From: Byssovorax sp.
Lineage (GTDB): Bacteria; Myxococcota_A; Polyangia; Polyangiales; Polyangiaceae
Assembly: GCA_025362495.1 (NCBI GenBank)
Contig: JANYGI010000154.1
Span: 1-64,000 of the forward strand
Direction of reading: 5' to 3'
DNA: 64,000 nucleotides
The notes below the pieces were generated by a model, which was given only the letters and a program-made list of their open reading frames with translations, was not told where the DNA came from and did no database searches. Below, one piece after another: positions 43,463-53,329 of the stretch. Position numbers and translations under genes: made by a program. Each line of letters opens with the position of its first letter. Within the stretch, counting starts at the first letter, position 1.

Positions 43463-43867
43463 ATGGCATACAGCGAAAAAGTCATCGAGCACTACGAGAA
43501 CCCCCGCAACGTCGGCACGCTCGACAAGGCCGACGATCAGGTCGGGACTGGCCTCGTCGGGGCGCCGGCCTGCGGCGACGTGATGCGTCTCCAGATCAAG
43601 GTCGGCGACGACGGTCGGATCGAGGACGCGAAGTTCAAGACGTTCGGCTGCGGCTCGGCGATCGCGTCGTCGTCGCTCGCGACCGAGTGGCTCAAGGGCA
43701 AGACGGTCGACGAGGCCGCGACGATCAAGAACAGCATGATCGCCACCGAGCTCAACCTGCCTCCGGTGAAGATCCACTGTTCGGTCCTGGCCGAGGACGC
43801 CATCAAGAGCGCCATCGCCGACTTCCGCTCCAAGCAGGCCGCCAAGAAGTCGCTCGCCAGCGGCTGA
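43463..43867 (+). CDS. iscU: Iron-sulphur cluster scaffold IscU
   Basis: 134 aa. Cluster ligands C37 (APACGDVM, with D39), C63 (FGCGSAIASSS), H105 and C106 (VKIHCSVLAEDAI) are all present, and LPPVK is the HscA recognition motif. It holds the nascent [2Fe-2S] cluster built with sulphur from IscS and passes it on with HscA/HscB. A strong GAGGAG site precedes ATG 43463. The C-terminus ends in a Lys/Ala-rich tail. Confidence 0.98.
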   Translation: MAYSEKVIEHYENPRNVGTLDKADDQVGTGLVGAPACGDVMRLQIKVGDDGRIEDAKFKTFGCGSAIASSSLATEWLKGKTVDEAATIKNSMIATELNLPPVKIHCSVLAEDAIKSAIADFRSKQAAKKSLASG

Positions 43868-43894
43868 TCGAGGTTCAGCGCGAGGTTCGTGATC

Positions 43895-44332
43895 ATGGAA
43901 ACGATGAGCACCGATACGAAATCTGCCGACACCATGGCGCCCGGCTTCGTGAAGGCCGCGGCGCTCGATACGGGCGTCTCGAAGAAGACGATCGCCGTCT
44001 CGCCCGCGGCCGTCGAGGCCGTGCGGATGCAGCTCAAGAAGCGTGGCACGCCCGAGGGGGCGATCCGCGTCGGCATCCGCGGCGGAGGCTGCTCGGGCTT
44101 TTCCTACGTGATCGAGTTCGAGGACGCGCCGCCGCGCTCTGGCGATCTCGTCCTCGAGTTCACCGAAGAGGGGAAGGCCAAGGTCGCCGTCATCTGCGAC
44201 AAGAAGAGCATCCTCTATCTCGGCGGCTCGGTGCTCGACTGGGAAAAGACGCTGATGTTTCAGGGCTTCAAGTTCAAGAACCCGCAGGAGGCGACGCGCT
44301 GTGGATGCGGTCACTCCTTCACCGTGACCTGA
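43895..44332 (+). CDS. iscA: A-type Fe-S carrier IscA
   Basis: 145 aa from ATG 43895; GTG 43889 would add two residues. It carries an unusual ~30-residue N-terminal extension (METMSTDTKS..) before the HesB-like domain ISPAAVEAV-type start. Cysteines C66 (GGGCSGFSY), C136 and C138 (RCGCGHSF) form the C-x35+-CxC pattern of A-type carriers. It delivers Fe-S clusters to apoproteins. The stop is followed two bases later by the hscB ATG, so translation is probably coupled. Confidence 0.95.
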   Translation: METMSTDTKSADTMAPGFVKAAALDTGVSKKTIAVSPAAVEAVRMQLKKRGTPEGAIRVGIRGGGCSGFSYVIEFEDAPPRSGDLVLEFTEEGKAKVAVICDKKSILYLGGSVLDWEKTLMFQGFKFKNPQEATRCGCGHSFTVT

Positions 44333-44334
44333 TC

Positions 44335-44865
44335 ATGGCCGATCCCTTCGAGACGCTCGGCGTGGATCCACGGTTCGATCTCGATCTGCGCGCCCTCGAG
44401 CAACGCCACCGCGACCTGTCGAAGGCGCTCCATCCCGACAGGTACTCGGGCGCTCCGGCGCAGGAGCGGCGGCTCTCGCTGGGCCGTGCGATCGACGTCA
44501 ACGAAGCGTTCCGCGTGCTGCGCGATCCGATCCGTCGGGCCGAGGCGCTGCTGCGTCGAGGCGGCGCAAAGGTGGGCGAGACGGTGGAGCCCGCCGCGCC
44601 CCCCGCGCTCTTGATGGAGATCATGGAGGTCCGCGAAGAGCTCTCGGACGCGGCGCGCGCGAAGGATCTACCCTCGATTTTGCGGCTCGGCGCGGCGATG
44701 ACCGCGCGTCAGGAGGCCACGCTGAAGAAGCTCGCGCAGGCCTTCGCGGACGCGGCGACGGAGCCCGGCAAGATCAGCGACGCTCTCCCCATCCTCGGCG
44801 AGCTGCGCTATGTGCGCCGCTTCCTCGACGAGGTCTCCGCTCTCGAAGAAGAGCTGAGTCCGTAG
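44335..44865 (+). CDS. hscB: J-domain cochaperone HscB
   Basis: 176 aa starting MADPFETLGVDPRFDLDLRA. The J-domain has HPD at 33-35 in ALHPDRYSG, followed by DVNEAFRVLRDPIRRAEALL and the C-terminal three-helix IscU-binding domain (LLMEIMEVREELSDA). It stimulates HscA ATPase and hands over IscU. The ATG at 44335 is 3 bp after the iscA stop. The position between iscA and hscA is the standard isc order. Confidence 0.95.
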   Translation: MADPFETLGVDPRFDLDLRALEQRHRDLSKALHPDRYSGAPAQERRLSLGRAIDVNEAFRVLRDPIRRAEALLRRGGAKVGETVEPAAPPALLMEIMEVREELSDAARAKDLPSILRLGAAMTARQEATLKKLAQAFADAATEPGKISDALPILGELRYVRRFLDEVSALEEELSP

Positions 44866-44888
44866 TTTTCAGCGGGCAGCGTAGAACC

Positions 44889-46817
44889 ATGAGTCTCCTC
44901 GAAATCTTCGATCCCAAAGCTGCGCCGCGCCCGGTCGGCATCGACCTCGGCACGACGAACTCGCTCGTGGCCCGCGTCCGCGACGATAAGCCGCAGGTGA
45001 TCGCCGACTGCAACGGCGCGCGCCTCTTGCCCTCGGCCGTGCACTACGACGCTCGCGGCGCGGTGATCGTGGGCACGCCCGCGCTCCTGCTGGCCGCCGA
45101 GCATCCGCGCGAGACCATCGTCAGCGTGAAGCGCTTCATGGGCCGCGGCGCCGACGACGCCGAGACGAAGCGCCTCGGTACGTATGATTTCGCCGCGCCG
45201 ACCACGCCCGAAGAGGCCAAGAGCGTGCGCTTCAAGATCCACGACAAGGTGGTGTCGCCGGTCGAGGTCTCGGCCGAGATCCTGAAAGCGCTGCGTTTGC
45301 TGGCCGAGGACGAGCTCCGCACCGTCGGCGGCGTGGTGATCACGGTGCCCGCGTACTTCGACGATGCGCAGCGCCAGGCCACCAAGGACGCGGGGCGCCT
45401 CGCCGGCCTCGACGTGCTGCGCCTGCTCAACGAGCCCACCGCCGCGGCGCTCGCGTACGGCCTCGAGAAGCAGCAAAACGGCCTCTTCGCCGTCTACGAT
45501 CTCGGCGGCGGCACGTTCGACGTCACCATCTTGCTCCTCGACAATGGCGTGTTCCAGGTGAAGTCCACGGGCGGCGACAGCGCGCTCGGCGGCGACGACA
45601 TGGACCGCGCGCTCGCCTCGCGCTTCCTTGTGGAGATGGGCGCACCCGAGGGCGATCACGGCCTGGTGCGCCTCGCGCTCGACGCGGCGAGGCAGGTGAA
45701 GCACGGCCTCACCGACCATGACGAGGTCGAGATCGAGCTGCCGATCGTTGGTGGTGCAACGAAAAAAATCGTGGTGACTCGCGCTGATTTCGACGCGATG
45801 ATCGCGCCGATCATCGCGCGCACCGGCGTCGCGTGTCGACGCGCGCTGCGCGACGCGGGCGTGAAGCCGGAGGAGCTCGACGGGGTGATCCTCGTCGGCG
45901 GCTCGACGCGCGTCCCCGCGGTGCGCGCCTACGTCGAGAAGCTCTTCGGCAAGGCGCCGCTCGGCGACATCAACCCCGACGAGGTCGTGGCGCTCGGCGC
46001 GGCGATCCAGGCCGACATCCTCGCGGGCGAGAACGCCCACGCCGGCGAGGTGCTGCTGCTCGACGTGCTCCCGCTCTCGCTCGGGATCGAGACGATGGGC
46101 GGCGTCGCCGAGAAGATCCTCCCGCGCAACACCACGATCCCCGCGGGCGCGCGGCAGGTGTTCACGACCTACGCCGACAATCAGACCGGGTTCGATCTCC
46201 ACATCGTGCAGGGCGAGCGCGAGCTCGCGGCCGACTGTCGATCGCTGGCGCGCTTCGTTCTGAAGGGGATCCCGCGCATGCCGGCGGGCCTCGCGCGGCT
46301 CGAGGTCACCTTCCGCGTCGACGCGGACGGGCTGCTCAGCGTGACGGCGAAGGAGACGACGACCGGCGTCGAGCAACACGTCGAGGTCGTCCCGAGCTAC
46401 GGCCTCTCGGACGAAGAGGTCGAGACGATGCTGCTCTCCGCGCTCGACAACGGCGAGGAAGACTTCGAGAAGCGCCGCCTGATCGAGGCGCGCGTCGAGG
46501 CCGAGCAGGTGCTCGCGGCGACGAAGAAGGCCCTCGCGGCCGACGCCGATCTGCTCTCGGACGACGAGAAAGCCCGTGTTTCAACGGCGATCACGGACCT
46601 CGAGGGCGCCGTCGCGGGTGACCGCACCGCGGCGATCACCACGCGCACCGAGGCCCTCGACGACGCGACGCACGCGTGGGCCGGGCGGCGGATGGATCGC
46701 GCCGTGGCCCGCGCGATCGAGGGGAAGAACCTTTCTGACGTGGAGAAAGACGTGGCCGAGGCGGCCGGCGTCGACGCTCACGTCGAGGCTCACGCGAGCA
46801 TGACGAGGCCGAGCTGA
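44889..46817 (+). CDS. hscA: Hsp70-type chaperone HscA
   Basis: 642 aa, slightly longer than E. coli HscA. The ATPase domain has [61 protein letters not shown] and [14 protein letters not shown]. The peptide-binding domain has [17 protein letters not shown] and the lid region is helical. It uses ATP to release the cluster from IscU bound at LPPVK. The start lies 23 bp after hscB, and the stop overlaps the fdx ATG by one base (TGATG). Confidence 0.97.
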   Translation: MSLLEIFDPKAAPRPVGIDLGTTNSLVARVRDDKPQVIADCNGARLLPSAVHYDARGAVIVGTPALLLAAEHPRETIVSVKRFMGRGADDAETKRLGTYDFAAPTTPEEAKSVRFKIHDKVVSPVEVSAEILKALRLLAEDELRTVGGVVITVPAYFDDAQRQATKDAGRLAGLDVLRLLNEPTAAALAYGLEKQQNGLFAVYDLGGGTFDVTILLLDNGVFQVKSTGGDSALGGDDMDRALASRFLVEMGAPEGDHGLVRLALDAARQVKHGLTDHDEVEIELPIVGGATKKIVVTRADFDAMIAPIIARTGVACRRALRDAGVKPEELDGVILVGGSTRVPAVRAYVEKLFGKAPLGDINPDEVVALGAAIQADILAGENAHAGEVLLLDVLPLSLGIETMGGVAEKILPRNTTIPAGARQVFTTYADNQTGFDLHIVQGERELAADCRSLARFVLKGIPRMPAGLARLEVTFRVDADGLLSVTAKETTTGVEQHVEVVPSYGLSDEEVETMLLSALDNGEEDFEKRRLIEARVEAEQVLAATKKALAADADLLSDDEKARVSTAITDLEGAVAGDRTAAITTRTEALDDATHAWAGRRMDRAVARAIEGKNLSDVEKDVAEAAGVDAHVEAHASMTRPS

Positions 46818-47176
46818 TGGCGAAGGTTCGATTCCTGGCGCACGGGCGCGACTGGACTGTTGCGGTGCCTGTCGGCACGTCGCTCCTCCAGGCTTCCAAG
46901 ACGATTCACGCGCCCGAGGGCGACGCGTGCGGCGGCGTCTGCGCCTGCTCGACGTGCCATGTCTACGTGACGAAGGGCAAAGAGCTCCTCCGCTCCGCCG
47001 AGGAAGAAGAGGAAGACATCCTCGACAAGGCCTTCGACGTGAAGGCGACGAGCCGCCTCGGCTGCCAGGCGATCATCGCGATGGAGGGTGACATCGAGTG
47101 CGAGATCACCCGCGAGAGCCTCGACGCATTCTACAACGAGCACCCGCAGGAAAAAGACCCGCGCAAGGCTCACTGA
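46817..47176 (+). CDS. fdx: [2Fe-2S] ferredoxin of the ISC system
   Basis: 119 aa. Cluster cysteines C38, C44, C47 (ACGGVCACSTCHVYV) and C83 (LGCQAI) follow the adrenodoxin-type CX5CX2C..C pattern. C42 is an extra Cys. An acidic stretch SAEEEEEDILD lies between. It gives electrons to sulphur reduction or cluster assembly on IscU. It ends the isc operon; no iscX was found. Translation is coupled to hscA by a one-base overlap. Confidence 0.95.
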   Translation: MAKVRFLAHGRDWTVAVPVGTSLLQASKTIHAPEGDACGGVCACSTCHVYVTKGKELLRSAEEEEEDILDKAFDVKATSRLGCQAIIAMEGDIECEITRESLDAFYNEHPQEKDPRKAH

Positions 47177-47185
47177 GAATTCGCG

Positions 47186-47455
47186 TCAGTGGGAGCTGCC
47201 ACCATCGCCGCCGTCGCCGGGGCGCGGCTTCGCGTGGGCCTCGCGCAGCTCGGCGACGGCCGCCCCGGCCCGGTGGAAGGCCTTCTTCGCGGCGACCGCG
47301 AGATCGACGGCGGCCTCGCGCGCGGGCTCGGTGCTGAAGATCGCGACCACGTGCTGAGCCGCCGTCTTCCGGCCGATCGGCACGAGGAAGAACGTGAGGG
47401 CGGCCAGGAGGAGCACCAGGCCGTTGACGACGCGCTTCACGAAGTCGCCGAGCAC
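47186..47455 (-). CDS. Small hypothetical membrane protein
   Basis: About 89 aa from GTG 47455 (VLGDFVKRVVNGLVLLL); starts up to 47509 are open. One hydrophobic helix (NGLVLLLAALTFFLVPIG) is followed by a helical segment (AAVDLAVAAKKAFHRAGAAV) and a Gly/Asp-rich end. No family is recognised. It lies convergent with fdx, 9 bp away. It might anchor or modify something at the membrane; no function can be given. Confidence 0.5.
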   Translation of the reverse strand: MLGDFVKRVVNGLVLLLAALTFFLVPIGRKTAAQHVVAIFSTEPAREAAVDLAVAAKKAFHRAGAAVAELREAHAKPRPGDGGDGGSSH

Positions 47456-47535
47456 TGGACGCAAGGCTAGGAGGGCGCGGCGCGGCGGGCCAAATTTCCT
47501 GTCACGCACGCGGGGATGTCGGGTACGCCTCCGGC

Positions 47536-49179
<1,644 letters not shown>

Positions 49180-49255
49180 AGCTCGTGGCGTCCGATCACA
49201 TTTCCTCGAATTGTTGAGCCTCGCCGCGCATCCGTCGTACGCCGTGGATCCCGTC

Positions 49256-51136
49256 ATGCCCGCTCCCTCGCCGCTCCTCCGCGCGCTCCGCGATCCTTCG
49301 GTCTCGCTGCAGACGCGGAGCCCGATGGCCCACGCCGACGCCCTCCTGCGCGCGCACGTGCTCGCGCAGGTCGCGCGCGCGCTCCAGGCGATCGCGGCCC
49401 CGGCGCTGCTCGTGAAGGGCGCCGCGCTGGCGCTCACGGTCTATCCCGAGCCCGCGTCGCGCCCGATGCAGGACGTCGATCTGCTGGTCCACGTCGCCGA
49501 TCGCGCCCGCGTCCTCGCCGCCCTCACGGCGGCCGGCGGCCTCGTCCACGCCGATCCCGATCGCCCGTTTTCCTCGAAATTTCTCGGGGAAACCGCGGTG
49601 ATGATGCGCGCCGGCGAGACGCCGTTCCTGGTCGAGATCCACACCTCGCTCGACAACCTCGTCCCGCGTCCAATCGACGAAGCCGGGCTCTTCGCGCGCG
49701 CCGTCACGGCGCCCGGTCTGCCGGGGCTCCTCGTCCCCAGCGCCGAGGATCACGCGCTCTTGATCGCGCTGCACGCGGCCGGCCACGAGCTCCGGCACTG
49801 CATCGCCATGCTCGATCTCGAGCTTCTCCTGCGGCGTGGGCTCGATCTCGACGTCCTCGTCGAGCGCGCCGCGGCGTGGCGCCTGACGACCGTGATGTAC
49901 GCGGCCATGTCCGCGCTCCACGCGCTCGGCGCGGCCTCGGTGACGCTGGCGCACGTCGCGGCGTTCGAGCCCGGGCCGATCCGGCGACTGCTCGTGACGC
50001 GCGTGCATCCGCCGGCGAAAGCGCTCGATCCGCCGCGCCCCGGCGGACTCGGGATCCCCTGGATTTTACGGCAAATGCCGCTTCGCGATGATCTGGCGGC
50101 GTATGGCCTCGGCCTCGGCCGCTACGCCTTCGCGCGCGCGCGCGAGCGCCTCGGCGCGCTGCCCGGTGAACGCGACGCCACCTCCGCGCAACGAGTCACC
50201 CGCGCGATGCGACGAGACCCTTCGACGATGGCGGCCGCGACGGCGCCCAGGCAGGATGCCGCCGTGAGCTACCAGGTTCCTCTCTGGGTCAAGGCGCTGC
50301 TCGCCGTCGACCGCGTCACGCTGCGCCTCGACAGCCTCCGCGACGGCATCCGCGACGAGGTCCTCCTCGCGTGGATCCGCCAGGAAGATCGCGCCGGTCT
50401 CACCGCGGCCGTCTACGCCGAGCAGCAAACGTACTTCCCCGGCGGCCACCGCTTCCAGAGCGGCCTCTTCCCGTGGGAGCGAAAAGCCCTTGATTCGCCG
50501 CTGTTTCCTCGCAGCGGTCGCGTCCTCGTCGGCGCGGCCGGCGCGGGCCGCGAGCTCGTCGCGCTGCTCGAGCGCGGCTTCTCGGTCGTGGCCTTCGACC
50601 CGTGCGCGCCCTTCGCCGACGCGGCCCGCGATGTCGCCGATCCCGCGCGATCCACGGTGATCCACGCGTCATACGCCGATCTCGTCGCGGCGGCCGAGGG
50701 GCGCGGCGGCCCGCTCGCGGCGGCGATCGAGGGCCCTCCGTTCGATGCCGTCGTGCTCGGCTGGGGCAGCCTCTCGCACGTGCTCCCGTCGAGCGAGCGC
50801 ACCTCGTTGCTCCGCGCAGTCCACACGCTCGCGCCGGACGCGCCGGTGCTCACGAGCTTCGCGATCGAGGTCGACAGCTCCGCGCCGCCCGAGAGCAAAG
50901 GCCGCGTGCGCGACACGCTCCGGCGCGTGTTCAGCGCGCTCCAGGCCCCCGGCGTGTCCGAAGCGGGCGACCACTTCTTCCTCAACGGTGGCTTCTTCGC
51001 TTACCTCGGCAGCGACGAGATCGTGCGCCTCGCCTGGGCCGCCGGTTACGAGGTCGCCCACTACGAAGACACCTCGTATCCCCATGCGATCCTCGTCCCG
51101 CTCGGCGCGAACGAAGGAAAACGCCCGCCCGGATGA
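49256..51136 (+). CDS. Nucleotidyltransferase (PF14907-like) - methyltransferase fusion
   Basis: 626 aa. Residues ~1-330 match the NTP_transf_5-type nucleotidyltransferase found beside HPr-kinase-like and PqqD genes in RiPP clusters: ALLVKGAALALTVYP (K54), RPMQDVDLLVHV (acidic pair D73/D75), LVEIHTSLDN, DHALLIALHAAGHELRH. After an Ala-rich linker, residues ~340-626 form a class I SAM-dependent methyltransferase: GRVLVGAAGAGRELVALLER, VVAFDPC, DAVVLGWGSLSHVLPSSER (motif IV-like) and DHFFLNGGFFAYLG. In the clusters I know these activities are separate or the methyltransferase is absent, so the fusion is notable. The start ATG 49256 is by similarity; GTG codons lie just upstream. Confidence 0.75.
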   Translation: MPAPSPLLRALRDPSVSLQTRSPMAHADALLRAHVLAQVARALQAIAAPALLVKGAALALTVYPEPASRPMQDVDLLVHVADRARVLAALTAAGGLVHADPDRPFSSKFLGETAVMMRAGETPFLVEIHTSLDNLVPRPIDEAGLFARAVTAPGLPGLLVPSAEDHALLIALHAAGHELRHCIAMLDLELLLRRGLDLDVLVERAAAWRLTTVMYAAMSALHALGAASVTLAHVAAFEPGPIRRLLVTRVHPPAKALDPPRPGGLGIPWILRQMPLRDDLAAYGLGLGRYAFARARERLGALPGERDATSAQRVTRAMRRDPSTMAAATAPRQDAAVSYQVPLWVKALLAVDRVTLRLDSLRDGIRDEVLLAWIRQEDRAGLTAAVYAEQQTYFPGGHRFQSGLFPWERKALDSPLFPRSGRVLVGAAGAGRELVALLERGFSVVAFDPCAPFADAARDVADPARSTVIHASYADLVAAAEGRGGPLAAAIEGPPFDAVVLGWGSLSHVLPSSERTSLLRAVHTLAPDAPVLTSFAIEVDSSAPPESKGRVRDTLRRVFSALQAPGVSEAGDHFFLNGGFFAYLGSDEIVRLAWAAGYEVAHYEDTSYPHAILVPLGANEGKRPPG

Positions 51137-51269
51137 ACGCCGGCAAATCCCCGGGCAACCAGGAATCAGCGGAGTAACTTCGGCCGGGGGACGCCGCGCT
51201 GCCGGGCGCTTCGTTGTATAGCCCCGCCCCGCATGGTAGCGTCCGCCGGGCGAAACCCGAGGAAAGACG

Positions 51270-51449
51270 ATGGAAGACAGCGAGAATCGAATCGACGGTC
51301 AAGAGCACGCGCACCCCGTCGCCGCCGCGAGCGAAGACGCGCGCAAGCCCTACGAGGCTCCGCGCCTCGTGAAGAAGCGCTCGGTCTCTCGGGCCACGCT
51401 CGTCACCGCCATGGGTCCGACGATGTCGGGCCTGACGATGACGGGCTGA
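51270..51449 (+). CDS. RiPP precursor peptide with lasso-type leader
   Basis: 59 aa, preceded by GAGGAAAG. The leader (MEDSENRIDGQEHAHPVAAA, then SEDAR) reaches KPYEAPRL, containing Y28xxP31xL33, the YxxPxL motif that PqqD/B1-type recognition elements bind in lasso precursors. A basic KKRSVSR follows, then TLV and the C-terminal TAMGPTMSGLTMTG. This end repeats TM(S/T)G twice and holds Ser, Thr, Met and Gly. After E29 there is no Asp or Glu, and the peptide has no Cys, so neither a lasso isopeptide ring nor a thioether is possible. It lies 133 bp after the nucleotidyltransferase-methyltransferase gene and 75 bp before the radical SAM gene. Being short, it rests on motif plus context. Confidence 0.75.
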   Translation: MEDSENRIDGQEHAHPVAAASEDARKPYEAPRLVKKRSVSRATLVTAMGPTMSGLTMTG

Positions 51450-51524
51450 GACTCGCCGCGCCGACGCCTCCCGAGCGACGGCGCGCGGCGCGCCCCGCCG
51501 ACGCTGGATCGACCGAGGAGCCCC

Positions 51525-52637
51525 ATGAGCGTCGCCTGGATCGCATTTCACATCACCGATCGCTGCCAGCTCGACTGCCAGCATTGCCTCCGCGATCCCG
51601 AGCTTGCTCCCAAGGACCTTCCGCTCTCGCTCATGCAAAAAGTCATGAGCGAGGCGAAGTCGATTTATCGCAGCGCCCAGGTCGCGCTCACCGGCGGTGA
51701 GCCCACGTTGCACCCCGAATTCGAGGGGATCCTCGACGCGATCGTGGCGCACGATTTCACCTGGCACCTTGTCACCAACGGCAAGCGTTTTCCGCGGCTG
51801 ATCGAGCAAATCAGGGCCGTCCCCGAGCGCAAGGCCCGTCTCACCGCCGTCAACTTCAGCCTCGACGGCGCGACCGAGGCCACCCACGACGAGATCCGCG
51901 GCAAAGGCAGCTTCCGCGAGGTGATGCTCGGCGCCACGCTCTGTACGGCGCACGGGATACCGTTCCTCCTGCAGATGGTGATCAACGCCAAGAACGTCGG
52001 CGAGATCGAGGCTCTGGGCATGCTGGCGAGTCAGGTCGGCGCCACCCGAGTCTCGTTCTCGATGCTCCAGCCGACTGGCACTCTCCACGACGCCGCGCTC
52101 TACCTCGCTCCCTCTGCATGGCGCGACGCGCAGGACCGGATCGAGCGCCTCGGTGCGATGCTGCGGATCCCGGTGGGCATGCCCGAAGGCTTCTATACCG
52201 AGCAGCCTTTTCACGTGTGCGAGCCGTTCAAGAGCCAGCAGCTCCACGTCGACGTGCAGGGCCGACTCAACCTCTGCTGTCAGCACGCGGGCGTCCCCGG
52301 CGACGGCACGCGGAGCGACGTGGCTGGCGATCTCCATGAAATGACGCTGATCGAGGCCCACCGGCGCCTGCTCGGCATCATCCATCAGGCCCAGGTCGAC
52401 AAGCTCGGACGCATGGCCAAAGGCCCCCTCACCGAGTGGGAGCACTTCCCCTGCAACGATTGCATGAAGTACTTCGGCAAGCCGCACTGGGAAGGCGATG
52501 GCGCGCAGGGCCCCGAGGCGCAGCGCGAGCGCTGGCGCGGCGCGTGGGCCCCGACCGTGAAACAAGGGGTCGTCGGCGACGCGGTCGTGGGCGGCTCGGC
52601 GCGCGCCCCAAGGCAGCTCCCGCTCGTGCGAGGATGA
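51525..52637 (+). CDS. Radical SAM enzyme with SPASM-like C-terminal Cys region
   Basis: 370 aa. The [4Fe-4S]-SAM motif CxxxCxxC is at C14, C18 and C21 (TDRCQLDCQHCLRDP); ALTGGEPTLHPEF follows (GGEP at 57-60). C-terminal cysteines C232 (VCEPFKSQQ), C251/C252 (RLNLCCQHAG), and C310/C313 (FPCNDC) could bind auxiliary clusters as in SPASM or twitch enzymes. DVQGRLNLCCQH is typical of the SPASM segment. It probably modifies the precursor by radical chemistry; with no Cys in the peptide, possible reactions are epimerisation, C-C or ether crosslinking, or C-methylation with the fused methyltransferase. A GAGGAG site precedes it. It overlaps the B2 gene by 4 bp. Confidence 0.9.
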   Translation: MSVAWIAFHITDRCQLDCQHCLRDPELAPKDLPLSLMQKVMSEAKSIYRSAQVALTGGEPTLHPEFEGILDAIVAHDFTWHLVTNGKRFPRLIEQIRAVPERKARLTAVNFSLDGATEATHDEIRGKGSFREVMLGATLCTAHGIPFLLQMVINAKNVGEIEALGMLASQVGATRVSFSMLQPTGTLHDAALYLAPSAWRDAQDRIERLGAMLRIPVGMPEGFYTEQPFHVCEPFKSQQLHVDVQGRLNLCCQHAGVPGDGTRSDVAGDLHEMTLIEAHRRLLGIIHQAQVDKLGRMAKGPLTEWEHFPCNDCMKYFGKPHWEGDGAQGPEAQRERWRGAWAPTVKQGVVGDAVVGGSARAPRQLPLVRG

Positions 52638-53056
52638 CGATGCTGGGCTCGATCTCGATCATCCCGGAGCGCGTCCGCCTCGGCGCGCAGACATTCTCTC
52701 TTCGCCTCCGGCTCGATCGGATGGTTCGCCGGCACTCGATACCGGGCCTCCTCGGCGCCTTGACGCCCAAGCCCGCGGCGACCACGCGGGTGCCGCTCCC
52801 GACGGTGGAAGACGCCCTCCTCGCCGCCGAGAAGCTGATAGAGCACCTCCGGGTCGTCCCCGATACGTGCCTTTACCGCTCGCTCGCGCGCTATGCCGTG
52901 CTCCGTGGCGCGGGCCACCCGGTCCGCTTCGTCATGGGGCTCTCCCCGCGCGCGGCCGACATCGAGGGTCACGCCTGGGTCGAGCTCGACGGAGCCCCGA
53001 TGGGCGAGACGGTGGACGACGACATGGTCATCACCTACGCGTACCCGCAATCATGA
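52634..53056 (+). CDS. Lasso-type B2 protein, transglutaminase-like leader peptidase
   Basis: 140 aa. The catalytic Cys block is PDTCLYRSLARYAVLRGAGH (C79), and EGHAWVELDGAP supplies H113 and D119, the Cys-His-Asp triad of McjB/B2-type proteases (PF13471). These cut the leader from lasso precursors with the help of the RRE protein B1. It begins at ATG 52634 overlapping the radical SAM stop (ATGA) and overlaps the PqqD-type gene by 4 bp, so all three are tightly coupled. It is a stand-alone B2 without a B1 or cyclase fusion. Confidence 0.88.
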   Translation: MTMLGSISIIPERVRLGAQTFSLRLRLDRMVRRHSIPGLLGALTPKPAATTRVPLPTVEDALLAAEKLIEHLRVVPDTCLYRSLARYAVLRGAGHPVRFVMGLSPRAADIEGHAWVELDGAPMGETVDDDMVITYAYPQS

Positions 53057-53325
53057 GTGAAATGCAGCCCCACCCGCAGGCCCTGTTCACCGAGCTCGAC
53101 GACGGCACCGGCGTTCTGTTGCACCTCGAGACCAAGTTCTATTTCACGCTCAACCCGACCGCGGTGCTGGTGTGGAAATCCCTCGGCGAAGGCGCCTCGA
53201 TCGGCGCGATCGCCGACAGGCTCACGGCGGCGTTCCAGGTCGAGCGCGACGTCGCCGAGCGCGACGTGACTGCCATCCTCGACGAGATGCGAGCAGGCGG
53301 CCTGGTGCTGCCGAAGCGAGCCTGA
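53053..53325 (+). CDS. PqqD-family RiPP recognition element (B1-type)
   Basis: 90 aa starting MSEMQPHPQALFTELDDGTG. The winged-helix RRE pattern is complete: GVLLHLETKFYFTLNPTAVLVW (strands and helix 1; split reading), SIGAIADRLTAAFQVERD, and a C-terminal helix VTAILDEMRAGGLV. PqqD/B1 proteins bind the leader of the precursor and deliver it to the modifying enzymes and B2. It overlaps B2 by 4 bp and is 4 bp before the HPr-kinase-like gene. Confidence 0.9.
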   Translation: MSEMQPHPQALFTELDDGTGVLLHLETKFYFTLNPTAVLVWKSLGEGASIGAIADRLTAAFQVERDVAERDVTAILDEMRAGGLVLPKRA

Positions 53326-53329
53326 GGGC

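Noticed and set aside
42026-44314. 762-codon minus-strand open frame across iscS-iscU-iscA
   Set aside because: The plus strand carries unmistakable ISC genes. The antisense frame is a GC-skew artefact.
51270-52637. Sactipeptide or ranthipeptide
   Set aside because: The radical SAM enzyme fits, but the precursor contains no cysteine.
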